This document shows positions 1 to 7,074 of a stretch of 23,768 bases of DNA, piece by piece. Source of the DNA: an uncultured Gammaproteobacteria bacterium. Its GTDB lineage: Bacteria; Pseudomonadota; Gammaproteobacteria; Nitrosococcales; Methylophagaceae. The notes under the pieces were generated by a model, which made no database searches, was not told the origin of the DNA, and saw only the letters and a list, made by a program, of their open reading frames with translations. Both the position numbers and the translations under genes were made by a program. Each line of letters starts with the position of its first letter. The first letter of the stretch is position 1. Location of the stretch: contig CAJXPP010000008.1 in NCBI GenBank assembly GCA_913058195.1, positions 1 to 23,768 on the forward strand. Direction: 5' to 3'.

Positions 1-45
1 GATCATGCCTAGTCTCGTGGGCTCGGAGATGTGTATAAGAGACAG
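1..45. other. Sequencing adapter (Nextera, P7 side) left on contig end
   Basis: Not genomic. Positions 12-45 match the Nextera read-2 transposase adapter and end in the 19-bp mosaic end AGATGTGTATAAGAGACAG. Positions 4-11 (CATGCCTA) match an eight-base Nextera i7 index as written in the primer (N706 set), and the first three bases fit the end of the P7 primer. Genome sequence begins at 46. Confidence 0.97.
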
Positions 46-314
46 TCATTATTTTGGATGAGGCGCAAAATACTACGAAAGAACAGATGAAGATGTTCTT
101 AACGCGTTTGGGTTATAACTCAACAGCAATGGTGACGGGTGATATTACCCAAATCGATTTACCAAACCCTAAACAATCAGGCTTACGCCATGCGATTGAG
201 GTGTTGAAAGATATCGATGATATTGGTTTTACTTTCTTCCAAGCGAAAGATGTCGTGCGTCATTCTTTAGTACAAAAAGTGATTCTTGCCTATGAAAAGG
301 CTGAGCGTAGTTAA
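46..314 (+). CDS. ybeZ: PhoH-like ATPase YbeZ, C-terminal fragment
   Basis: This is the 3' part of a PhoH-family P-loop ATPase/RNA helicase-like protein, cut off by the contig edge. The reading frame is open from the first genomic base and gives (F)IILDEAQNTT, the family's Walker B DEAQN box, followed by the conserved MFLTRLG and TGDxxQIDLP motifs and the usual tail about 85 residues later. Walker A and the N-terminal KH-like region would lie to the left. The stop TAA at 312-314 directly abuts the GTG of ybeY, the standard gammaproteobacterial ybeZ-ybeY-corC-lnt order. In that family the protein works with YbeY in rRNA processing. A TTG at 54 would open a shorter reading frame, but it is internal to the conserved DEAQN region and is not a real start. 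Confidence 0.93.
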
Positions 315-776
315 GTGGCTAAATCAATTGTTGATGTGCAATTGGCATCTGAAGGCGACAGTCCTGAGATAAGCTTGTTCGAACAATGGGTTGATGCTGC
401 ATTAATGCATCTTGATGAGCAATGTGAGTTAAGTATTCGCCTTGTGGATACAGAAGAAAGCGCGGAGTTGAATTCAAGTTATCGCGATAAGGCTGGTCCG
501 ACCAATGTGCTGTCATTTCCGTTTGAATCGCCAGTACCGATGGAGCCACGTTTATTGGGTGATTTGATTATTTGTGTGCCGCTTGTTGAGCGTGAAGCAC
601 TTGAACAAAATAAGAAACTTAATGATCACTGGACTCATTTAGTGGTTCATGGCTGTTTACATTTATTGGGTTATGATCATATTGACGATGAAGAAGCGGA
701 AGAAATGGAAGCGTTAGAAATTAATATTTTAAAGACGCTAGATATTGATAATCCTTATCGAGAGATATTGCCATGA
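315..776 (+). CDS. ybeY: Endoribonuclease YbeY
   Basis: A 153-residue UPF0054 single-strand endoribonuclease, a zinc enzyme required for 16S rRNA 3' maturation and 70S quality control in other bacteria. The diagnostic H-x3-H-x5-H metal site is present at H112, H116 and H122 (HGCLHLLGYDH), with the upstream NVLSFPF motif at about 64-70 and the LGDLIIC strand at 81-87. Length matches the family (about 150-155 aa). The start is GTG at 315, immediately after the ybeZ stop with no gap, so translation is probably coupled. The 3' end overlaps corC by 4 bp (ATGA). The cytoplasmic role is known from the family, not from this sequence. Confidence 0.96.
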   Translation: MAKSIVDVQLASEGDSPEISLFEQWVDAALMHLDEQCELSIRLVDTEESAELNSSYRDKAGPTNVLSFPFESPVPMEPRLLGDLIICVPLVEREALEQNKKLNDHWTHLVVHGCLHLLGYDHIDDEEAEEMEALEINILKTLDIDNPYREILP

Positions 777-1639
777 GTGAAGGACGACCGAGTCGCTCTA
801 AGACGAGTAGAACATTTATTCAGCGATTAAGTGGCGTGTTGTTTGAGCCTAAAGATCAAGAACAGTTAATTGAGGTGATTCGTAAAGCCTCGGAAGATCA
901 TATTCTTGATGCTGAAGCCTTATCAATTGTTGAAGGCGCATTGGCCGTGTCAGAAATGCAGGCGCGCGATGTGATGATTCCTCGCTCGCAAGTGGTAATG
1001 GTATCTCGTGATGCGGCGAAAGAAGACACCTTAAAATTAGTGTGTGAAGAAGGTCATTCACGCTTTCCTGTTATTGATGATGACCGCGATGATGTTATTG
1101 GTATTTTATTAGCCAAAGACTTGCTATCTTCAGTTGTATCAGCCGACAAACTTGATTTTGATTTACGTGAAATCATGCGTCCAGCAGTATTTATTCCAGA
1201 AAGTAAGCGGTTAAATGTATTGTTACGTGAGTTTCGTGCTCGGCGGAATCATATGGCGATTGTGGTCGATGAATACGGCGGTGTTGCTGGTATTGTCACC
1301 ATCGAAAATGTATTGGAACAGATCGTTGGCGAGATTGAAGATGAGCATGATATCGATGATGATGCACCCATATTAAAACGCGATGAATCAAGTTTTACGA
1401 TAAAAGCACTTACCAGCGTTGCAGATTTTAATGAGTACTTCTCTGTCGAGTGGAGTGAAGATGAGTTTGATACTGTCGGAGGTTTTGTAATGAATCACTT
1501 TGGGCACCTTCCATCGCGTGATGAGACTGTCACCATTGGCTCTTTCCAATTTACCGTGATGCGGGCAGATAATCGTAGAATTCATTTATTAGAAATGAAT
1601 GTAATGCCATCTGAAGAGTTAGACCACTCTGAATCTTAA
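773..1639 (+). CDS. corC: CBS-domain CorC/YbeX transporter-associated protein
   Basis: A 288-residue soluble CorC/YbeX protein. Order of parts: a short basic N-terminus, a first CBS domain at about 65-125 (starting near RDVMIPRSQVV), a second CBS domain at about 130-187 (VVDEYGGVAGIVTIENVLEQIVGEIEDE spans 164-191), and a CorC_HlyC transporter-associated domain at about 205-277. An acidic DEHDIDDD stretch separates CBS2 from the C-terminal domain. It has no DUF21 membrane domain, so it is the short soluble form found beside lnt, historically linked to Mg/Co efflux and more recently to ribosome biology in E. coli. The ATG start overlaps the ybeY stop by 4 bp, placing it in the same operon. The exact biochemical role is unsettled. 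Confidence 0.93.
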   Translation: MSEGRPSRSKTSRTFIQRLSGVLFEPKDQEQLIEVIRKASEDHILDAEALSIVEGALAVSEMQARDVMIPRSQVVMVSRDAAKEDTLKLVCEEGHSRFPVIDDDRDDVIGILLAKDLLSSVVSADKLDFDLREIMRPAVFIPESKRLNVLLREFRARRNHMAIVVDEYGGVAGIVTIENVLEQIVGEIEDEHDIDDDAPILKRDESSFTIKALTSVADFNEYFSVEWSEDEFDTVGGFVMNHFGHLPSRDETVTIGSFQFTVMRADNRRIHLLEMNVMPSEELDHSES

Positions 1640-1665
1640 TCTAATCTAAAGTGGACAATTAGCAA

Positions 1666-3162
1666 ATGACGCGTTATTTACCGAATCATCTAGTGGCTTT
1701 AATTGCTGGTGGTTTATTGCCATTATCATTTGCACCCTTTCATTTTTATCCTCTTGCCGTAGTTAGTTTAGCCTTATTATTTTTCACTTGGACCTCTGTT
1801 AACGCTAAGCAAGCAGCTCGCTTAGGATTTTTGTTTGGACTTGGATTCTTTGGCGTGGGCGTATCATGGGTTTATGTTGCCATTCATGATTTTGGTCAAG
1901 CTAATATTTTCATTGCAGGTTTACTCACAGCACTCTTTGTTGGTTTTTTATCTTTGTATCTGGCGGCTCTAGGTTGGGCAATAAAAAAACTCTCACCTAA
2001 TGATTTAACTAGCCAAGATTATGTGCTGCTACTACCTGTGGCATGGTTGGTTTTTGAATGGTTTAAAGGCTGGTTTTTAACAGGCTTCCCTTGGTTAGAA
2101 GTCGGCATTGGTCAGTTAGATGGGCCTTTAAGTGGTTATACACCAGTGATTAGCGCCTTAGGCGTGTCATTATTAACAACAGTATCTGCAGGGTTGTTGC
2201 TAGTGGCTATTCAAAAGAAAGTGTTATGGCCAGTACTTGTATTAATGGCTATTTGGTTTTGCGGGCAGACCTTAAAATCACAACAGTGGACGCAGCCAGT
2301 CGATGAGCCGATTAAGATCAGTATTATTCAAGGTAATGTGCCACAAGCTATAAAATGGGATCGCGATCAGTTATTTAAAACCTTAGCGTTATATCGAGCC
2401 AGAACTGAAGAAAATTGGGATAGTGATTTAATTATTTGGCCTGAAAATGCGGTGACGGTGTTTTATCATCAGGCAAAAGATTTTTTCCTCGACCCATTGA
2501 ATAAATTAGCAGCAGAAAATAATACCGAAATATTATTAGGTTTACCGGTGTTGAATCAAGAGTTGGACGAGTACTACAACAGTATGATGTTGTTAGGTCG
2601 CAATGAAGCATTTTATTCTAAACGTCACCTAGTGCCATTTGGTGAATATATTCCATTTGAATGGTTGCGCGGGCTTATTGCATTTTTCCATTTGCCGATG
2701 TCAAGTTTTAGTTCAGGCACGGGACCAGGTGAAATTATAAACATAGCAGGTCAACCGGTTGGTATTTCTATTTGTTATGAAGATGTATTTTCGACAGAAA
2801 TATTAGAGAGTCTTCCTGAGGCGAGTTTACTGATAAATGCTTCTAATAATGCCTGGTATGGTGATTCTTTTGCACCACCGCAGCATCTACAAATTTCACA
2901 AAACCGAGCCTTGGAAATGGGCCGGCCTATTTTGCGAGCAACAACTAATGGCATTTCAGCTTTAATAGATTTTAAAGGTAAGCTGGTAGAGAAAGCGCCG
3001 CAGTTTGAAGAGGCCGTATTAACTGTTAATGCTCAACCTCGAGTTGGTTCTACACCTTATGTCAGCTATGGACAGTGGCCATTGTGGCTATTATCACTAT
3101 TAATGATGTTGGTGTGGGCGTATCATCGACGCGTTGCTTCTATGAAGAGTCAGGTAAGCTAA
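1666..3162 (+). CDS. lnt: Apolipoprotein N-acyltransferase Lnt
   Basis: Inner-membrane enzyme that adds the third acyl chain to the N-terminal cysteine of lipoproteins before Lol sorting. At 498 aa it has the usual architecture: an N-terminal membrane part with several hydrophobic helices (about 8-200), a periplasmic nitrilase-like domain (about 216-460), and a final membrane helix (about 471-487). The catalytic Glu-Lys-Cys triad is visible as E260 (IIWPENAV), K319 (YSKRHLVPFGEY) and C370 (GISICYEDVF). The ATG lies 26 bp after corC, with no strong Shine-Dalgarno. The stop overlaps the trkH start by one base (TAATG). Its likely clients in this window include the M48 lipoprotein and PilP, both of which have lipoboxes. 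Confidence 0.96.
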   Translation: MTRYLPNHLVALIAGGLLPLSFAPFHFYPLAVVSLALLFFTWTSVNAKQAARLGFLFGLGFFGVGVSWVYVAIHDFGQANIFIAGLLTALFVGFLSLYLAALGWAIKKLSPNDLTSQDYVLLLPVAWLVFEWFKGWFLTGFPWLEVGIGQLDGPLSGYTPVISALGVSLLTTVSAGLLLVAIQKKVLWPVLVLMAIWFCGQTLKSQQWTQPVDEPIKISIIQGNVPQAIKWDRDQLFKTLALYRARTEENWDSDLIIWPENAVTVFYHQAKDFFLDPLNKLAAENNTEILLGLPVLNQELDEYYNSMMLLGRNEAFYSKRHLVPFGEYIPFEWLRGLIAFFHLPMSSFSSGTGPGEIINIAGQPVGISICYEDVFSTEILESLPEASLLINASNNAWYGDSFAPPQHLQISQNRALEMGRPILRATTNGISALIDFKGKLVEKAPQFEEAVLTVNAQPRVGSTPYVSYGQWPLWLLSLLMMLVWAYHRRVASMKSQVS

Positions 3163-4613
3163 TGCAGTTTTTAACTATACAGCGCATTTTAGGGATCTTA
3201 CTAGGTCTCTTTAGTTTTACTTTGTTACCACCCATTGCGGTATCAATTTACTATCAAGATGGCTCTACAGAAGCCTTTGTTGATGCATTTGTTTTATTAT
3301 TAGCTACGGGCTTCTTATTCTGGCTGCCTGTGCGAAAGCATCGCAAAGAATTGAAAATCCGCGATGGTTTTATTGTCGTAGTGATGTTTTGGGTAGCACT
3401 TGGAATTTCTGGTGCGATTCCATTTTTCTTGACAAAAGTCCCTGAAATGTCATTTACTGATGCGGTGTTTGAGTCTATGTCAGGCTTGACGACAACAGGT
3501 GCGACAGTACTGACAGGCCTAGACGAATTACCTAAAGCGGTATTGTTTTATCGCCAATTTCTACAATGGTTAGGCGGCATGGGGATTGTTGTGCTTGCCG
3601 TTGCAATCTTGCCCTTATTAGGCGTGGGTGGTATGCAGTTATATCGTGCCGAAACACCCGGGCCAATGAAAGACTCTAAGTTAACGCCACGTATTACAGA
3701 AACGGCTAAAGCACTTTGGTATATCTATTTAACACTCACGATTTCATGCGCAATTTCATTTAAATGGGCAGGAATGAGCTGGTTTGACGCGGTTGGCCAT
3801 AGTTTTTCTACGGTAGCAATTGGTGGATTTTCGACTCATGATGCCAGTATGGGCTTTTTCAATAGTGCAACCATAGAAATGATCACTGTGGTCTTTATGT
3901 TACTGGCCGGTATGAATTTTTCACTGCATTTTCTAGCATGGCGTCATCGTTCTATAAAGCATTATCTTGCTGATTCCGAGCTCAAGGTATATTTGTGGAT
4001 TTTGCTCGTACTGGCGCTAGTGACTTCAACCTATTTGTATTTTACACATACCTTCGATACGCCGTGGACAGCTATTCATCAGGGTGTTTTCCAAGCTGTA
4101 TCAATAGGTACGACCACTGGTTTTACCACTACTGACTATTCTTTATGGCCAGGTTTTTTGCCTATTATGTTGTTATTGGCAAGCTATGTCGGCGGTTGTG
4201 CAGGCTCAACAGGTGGCGGAATGAAAGTGATTCGAGTGATGCTGCTATTCAAACAAGGCTACCGTGAAGTATTACGCTTGATTCACCCTAATGGTTTGTT
4301 CGCCATTAAGGTTAACAATAAAGCATTAGCGCCGAAAGTAGTCGGTGCTGTGTGGGGGTTTTTTGCTCTGTATATTTTCTGTTTTATGATTATGTACTTG
4401 TTCTTAATGGCAACAGGCTTAGATATTGTTACCTCATTTTCTGCTGTGACAGCATGCCTTAATAACTTGGGTCCAGGACTGGGCGAGGTAGGTGCGAACT
4501 ACGGTGACATTAATGCGCCTTCTAAATGGGTGCTTTGCGTGGCTATGTTATTGGGCCGTTTAGAGATCTTTACCTTATTAGTTGTACTAACGCCTGCTTT
4601 CTGGAGACGTTGA
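3162..4613 (+). CDS. trkH: Trk system potassium uptake protein TrkH
   Basis: Pore subunit of the Trk K+ uptake system, 483 aa, the same length as E. coli TrkH. Four pore-loop repeats are recognisable: GLTTTGATV (about 108-116), STVAIGGFSTHD (about 216-227), IGTTTGF (about 315-321) and LNNLGPGLG (about 433-441), each with the filter glycine. Between them are many hydrophobic helices and the conserved GGCAGSTGGGMK segment (about 344-355). An open frame extends upstream to 3075 inside lnt, but the ATG at 3162 gives the family's normal N-terminus, has AGG seven bases upstream and overlaps the lnt stop by 1 bp, so I chose it. The cytoplasmic partner TrkA, which regulates gating, is not in the window. 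Confidence 0.93.
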   Translation: MQFLTIQRILGILLGLFSFTLLPPIAVSIYYQDGSTEAFVDAFVLLLATGFLFWLPVRKHRKELKIRDGFIVVVMFWVALGISGAIPFFLTKVPEMSFTDAVFESMSGLTTTGATVLTGLDELPKAVLFYRQFLQWLGGMGIVVLAVAILPLLGVGGMQLYRAETPGPMKDSKLTPRITETAKALWYIYLTLTISCAISFKWAGMSWFDAVGHSFSTVAIGGFSTHDASMGFFNSATIEMITVVFMLLAGMNFSLHFLAWRHRSIKHYLADSELKVYLWILLVLALVTSTYLYFTHTFDTPWTAIHQGVFQAVSIGTTTGFTTTDYSLWPGFLPIMLLLASYVGGCAGSTGGGMKVIRVMLLFKQGYREVLRLIHPNGLFAIKVNNKALAPKVVGAVWGFFALYIFCFMIMYLFLMATGLDIVTSFSAVTACLNNLGPGLGEVGANYGDINAPSKWVLCVAMLLGRLEIFTLLVVLTPAFWRR

Positions 4614-4618
4614 TAGCA

Positions 4619-5185
4619 ATGGCTGAATTATCTAAGTGGGATGCTATTTATAGCCGCAAATCAGCAGAGCCAACGGCATCTTTTGTCTTGGAACAGAGTC
4701 AACATTTATTGCCATCACAAGGCGATGCGCTTGATTTGGCATGTGGTCAAGGTGGCAATGCCTTATTGCTAGCTAAAAGAGGCCTAACTGTTTCGGCATG
4801 GGATAATTCTTCTGTAGCCATTGAACAGTTAGTGGAGAGCGCGAAAGCCAGTTCACTCAGTATTGATGCAAAAGTACGGGATGTAATTCAAAACCCTCCT
4901 AAACAAGATAGTCTAGATGTAATTGTGGTTAGTTATTTTCTTGATCGCGCTTTATGTCCGTTGCTTGTTAAAGCGTTGCGCCCGAAAGGCTTATTGCTTT
5001 ATCAAACCTATTGTCAGCAGAAAGTGCAGCTACAGGGGCCAAGCAATCCAGAATTCCTATTAAAGAATAATGAATTGCTCTCGTTATTTTCGCCAATGAA
5101 TGTACGGGTTTATCGTGAAGAAGCTTTATTGGGTGATCTTGAGCAAGGATGGCGAAACCAAGCTTTATTAGTGGCTGAAAGGTAG
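4619..5185 (+). CDS. Class I SAM-dependent methyltransferase (TehB-like)
   Basis: A 188-residue protein with a single Rossmann-type methyltransferase fold. Motif I (ALDLACGQGGNALLLAKRG, 37-55) is the SAM-binding glycine loop, followed by an acidic strand end (SAWDNS, 59-64), a VRD strand (86-88) and motif IV-like VIVVSYFLDR (101-110). It resembles the small TehB/tellurite-resistance and UbiE-type methyltransferases, but nothing here identifies the acceptor substrate. The frame is open upstream to 4526 within trkH. The ATG at 4619 lies 5 bp after the trkH stop with GGAG at 4603-4606, and the downstream SKWDAIYS N-terminus is typical of this family. It is probably the last gene of the ybeZ-to-trkH transcription unit. 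Substrate unknown. Confidence 0.85.
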   Translation: MAELSKWDAIYSRKSAEPTASFVLEQSQHLLPSQGDALDLACGQGGNALLLAKRGLTVSAWDNSSVAIEQLVESAKASSLSIDAKVRDVIQNPPKQDSLDVIVVSYFLDRALCPLLVKALRPKGLLLYQTYCQQKVQLQGPSNPEFLLKNNELLSLFSPMNVRVYREEALLGDLEQGWRNQALLVAER

Positions 5186-5204
5186 GGCTTTTAGCATGGT
5201 AGTG

Positions 5205-5210
5205 TATAAT
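5205..5210 (+). promoter_or_regulatory. Possible -10 box for rpmE
   Basis: TATAAT is a perfect match to the sigma-70 -10 consensus in the 137-bp gap before rpmE. No good -35 hexamer sits 16-18 bp upstream, since that region is the end of the methyltransferase gene. Transcription from here would give a leader of about 105 nt that includes the hairpin at 5247-5279. Tentative. Confidence 0.3.
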
Positions 5211-5246
5211 TTCAAATTAAAGCTTGCTGTCAGGGGCCTTGATCGG

Positions 5247-5279
5247 TAAAATTGTGCGGTTCAAAAGTCCGGTATTTTA
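5247..5279 (+). promoter_or_regulatory. Candidate structured leader (hairpin) of rpmE
   Basis: TAAAAT (5247-5252) pairs with ATTTTA (5274-5279), and inside it CGG (5257-5259) pairs with CCG (5269-5271) around a TTCAAAAGT loop, separated by a small internal loop. Upstream is a GC-rich patch CAGGGGCCTTGATCGG. It lies about 45 nt before the rpmE start. L31 genes in several bacterial groups, including gammaproteobacteria, have autoregulatory leaders. Whether this matches one needs a covariance-model search. Confidence 0.35.
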
Positions 5280-5322
5280 ATTGGGCTAATTAAATTTTTA
5301 AAAACATTTAACGAGAATAGAT

Positions 5323-5523
5323 ATGAAAGCGGATATCCATCCAGAATATAGCGAGATCGATGTTACTTGTAGTTGTGGTAACTCTTTTAAAACACGTTCT
5401 ACTCGCAGCACGGCTTTAAGCTTGGATGTGTGTGCAGAATGTCACCCGTTCTACACCGGTAAGCAAAAAATGCTTGATACTGCTGGTCGAGTTGATAAAT
5501 TCCGTCAAAAATACGGAAAATAA
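5323..5523 (+). CDS. rpmE: 50S ribosomal protein L31 (zinc-binding type)
   Basis: Large-subunit ribosomal protein L31, 66 aa, near the usual 66-70. It starts MKADIHPEYSEI, as the family does, and keeps the zinc ribbon cysteines: C16 and C18 (CSCGNSF) and C37 and C40 (VCAECHPFYTGKQK). It is therefore the C+ RpmE form rather than the cysteine-less, zinc-starvation paralogue YkgM/RpmE2. The C-terminus DKFRQKYGK is standard. The ATG lies in a 137-bp gap with its own putative promoter and leader, so it is probably transcribed separately from the upstream operon. The downstream neighbour is the M48 lipoprotein after a palindrome. Confidence 0.97.
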   Translation: MKADIHPEYSEIDVTCSCGNSFKTRSTRSTALSLDVCAECHPFYTGKQKMLDTAGRVDKFRQKYGK

Positions 5524-5530
5524 TTTTTTT

Positions 5531-5546
5531 GACTCATTAATGAGTC
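5531..5546. repeat. 16-bp perfect palindrome between rpmE and the M48 gene
   Basis: GACTCATTAATGAGTC is its own reverse complement. It lies 7 bp past the rpmE stop and 22 bp before the next start. A T-run (5524-5530) precedes it rather than follows it, so it is not a normal intrinsic terminator for rpmE. It could be an operator or an mRNA hairpin just upstream of the M48 ribosome-binding site. Confidence 0.6.
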
Positions 5547-5568
5547 GAGCTAATTAGAAGGATTAACC

Positions 5569-7056
5569 ATGTTTGTACTTTCTAGTGCTACAGGTCGTAA
5601 TCTCACACAAAGCCTCTGCTTGTTAGCTGGGGCTTTGCTGTTTCTGGCTTTAGCGGGTTGTGCTCAAAACCCTGTAAGCGGTAGTCACGACTTTGTAATG
5701 TTGAGTGAAGACAGTGAGCTTAATATTGGTAGGACAAATCATCCCAAGATCATTGAGCAATACGGTCGTTATAGTGATGAGGAATTACAGCGCTATGTAC
5801 AAGGTGTTGGTGACAGTTTAGCTAATGTCAGTCACCGCGATAATTTGACATACCGTTTTACGGTTCTAGATTCTCCGGAGATAAATGCTTTTGCATTACC
5901 TGGAGGCTATATTTATATCACACGGGGATTGATGGCTTACCTTAATTCTGAGGCAGAGCTAGCGGCGGTGTTAGGTCATGAAATTGGTCATGTGACAGCA
6001 AGGCATGGTGTGCGCCAACAAAGTGCGGCGCAAGCGGCTAATCTAGGCTATACCATAGGCGCTATTTTATTCCCTGAATTACGTGGCGCTGCTTCGCAAA
6101 ACGTGTTTAATATCCTAGGAGGTTCTTTACTTAGTGGTTATGGTCGCGAACATGAGTTGGAGTCTGATGGTCTAGGGGCTGAGTATCTGGCAAAGGCCGG
6201 TTATGACTCTAAGGCTATGATTGATGTCATTCGAGTATTGAAGGATCAAGAAGTGTTTGCGGCAGAACAGGCAAAGCAACAAGGCCGAGAAGTTCAAAGT
6301 TATCATGGTTTATTTGCCAGTCATCCAGATAATGACACGCGATTACATGAGGTAGTCGGCGCTGCTGAGAAATTCTCGTTAAGTGGTAAGGGGAAACGTG
6401 GCAGGGATGCTTATCTCGATAAGATTAACGGAATGACATTTGGTGATAGTGAAGAACAAGGGATCAGAAGAGAGCACCATTTCTATCACTTAGTGATGGA
6501 TTTTGCTGTGGACTTCCCTATTGGCTGGCAAGTATTGAATCACCCGGACAGAATTCAAGCGATATCTTCCGGTGGTCATGCTTTTATTGAGATGCGAGCA
6601 GCTGATATTAATCGAAAAATATCACCTAAAGACTTTATTTCTCAGCGTTTGAAAATTGATAAGCTAATTGCTGGACAGCGAATTAGGAGTCATGGCTTAG
6701 ATGGCTATACAGGCTTATTAGAGCAGCAAGGACAGCGAGCACGAATTTCAGTTATCTACCTTCGTGATAAAGCATTTGTATTCTTTTCCAGCGTAAAAGA
6801 CGTGAAAACATTTAATAATACTGATGTGGAATTTCTTAAAGTTGCCAAGAGTCTGCACGTTTTATCTAAAGCTGAAAAGGACTTAGCGAAAGCATTTAAA
6901 ATAGATGTTGTTCGGGCTAATAGAGCAGATAACTACCCTAGCTGGGCTAAAAAATCTCGAATTAGTAACAGTGCATTACAGCAGTTAAAGCTGCTTAATG
7001 GTGATTATCCCGCTGGTGAATTGGAAGCTGGCCTAAGGGCTAAACGAGTAAAATAA
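5569..7056 (+). CDS. M48 family zinc metalloprotease lipoprotein
   Basis: A 495-residue secreted lipoprotein protease. The signal peptide is residues 1-30, ending in the lipobox LAGC with lipidated C31; residue +2 is Ala, so outer-membrane sorting is expected. The M48 domain (about 50-270) has the zinc motif HEIGH at 137-141 and the third ligand in EHELESD (probable E196, with D200 completing the ExxxD motif). Residues about 305-495 form a C-terminal domain without an obvious catalytic motif. Relatives such as BepA and LoiP act in outer-membrane protein quality control, and this one may do the same, but its long tail makes it neither of those exactly. The start has AAGGA at 5558-5562 with ideal spacing. 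The stop faces the mrcA stop 7 bp away across a palindrome. Confidence 0.9.
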   Translation: MFVLSSATGRNLTQSLCLLAGALLFLALAGCAQNPVSGSHDFVMLSEDSELNIGRTNHPKIIEQYGRYSDEELQRYVQGVGDSLANVSHRDNLTYRFTVLDSPEINAFALPGGYIYITRGLMAYLNSEAELAAVLGHEIGHVTARHGVRQQSAAQAANLGYTIGAILFPELRGAASQNVFNILGGSLLSGYGREHELESDGLGAEYLAKAGYDSKAMIDVIRVLKDQEVFAAEQAKQQGREVQSYHGLFASHPDNDTRLHEVVGAAEKFSLSGKGKRGRDAYLDKINGMTFGDSEEQGIRREHHFYHLVMDFAVDFPIGWQVLNHPDRIQAISSGGHAFIEMRAADINRKISPKDFISQRLKIDKLIAGQRIRSHGLDGYTGLLEQQGQRARISVIYLRDKAFVFFSSVKDVKTFNNTDVEFLKVAKSLHVLSKAEKDLAKAFKIDVVRANRADNYPSWAKKSRISNSALQQLKLLNGDYPAGELEAGLRAKRVK

Positions 7057-7074
7057 ACTTGTTTTAAAACAAGT
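7057..7074. repeat. 18-bp perfect palindrome at convergent gene ends (possible weak bidirectional terminator)
   Basis: ACTTGTTTTAAAACAAGT is self-complementary. It starts right after the M48 stop codon and contains the mrcA stop codon of the opposite strand. As RNA it could fold as a 5-bp stem with an 8-nt loop on either strand. The stem is short and AT-rich, so terminator strength is doubtful. Confidence 0.5.

Noticed and set aside
319..549. Minus-strand open frame inside ybeY
   Set aside because: Antisense to a confidently identified gene and without recognisable domains. The same reasoning applies to the other antisense frames at 849-1061, 1388-1585, 13529-13795, 14701-14976 and 16417-16623.
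3075..3161. Extended trkH start inside lnt
   Set aside because: It would add 29 residues read out of frame from conserved lnt sequence. The ATG at 3162 matches the TrkH family N-terminus and overlaps the lnt stop.
4526..4618. Extended methyltransferase start inside trkH
   Set aside because: The extra 31 residues are an out-of-frame reading of the TrkH C-terminus; the ATG at 4619 gives a normal N-terminus.
5521..5546. T-run plus palindrome as the rpmE terminator
   Set aside because: The T-run lies before the hairpin on the plus strand, and on the minus strand the hairpin would be followed by A residues, so the order is wrong for an intrinsic terminator in either direction.
5529..5556. TTGACT ... 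TAATTA as a promoter for the M48 gene
   Set aside because: The -35 looks good, but the -10 is poor and transcription would begin inside the ribosome-binding site.
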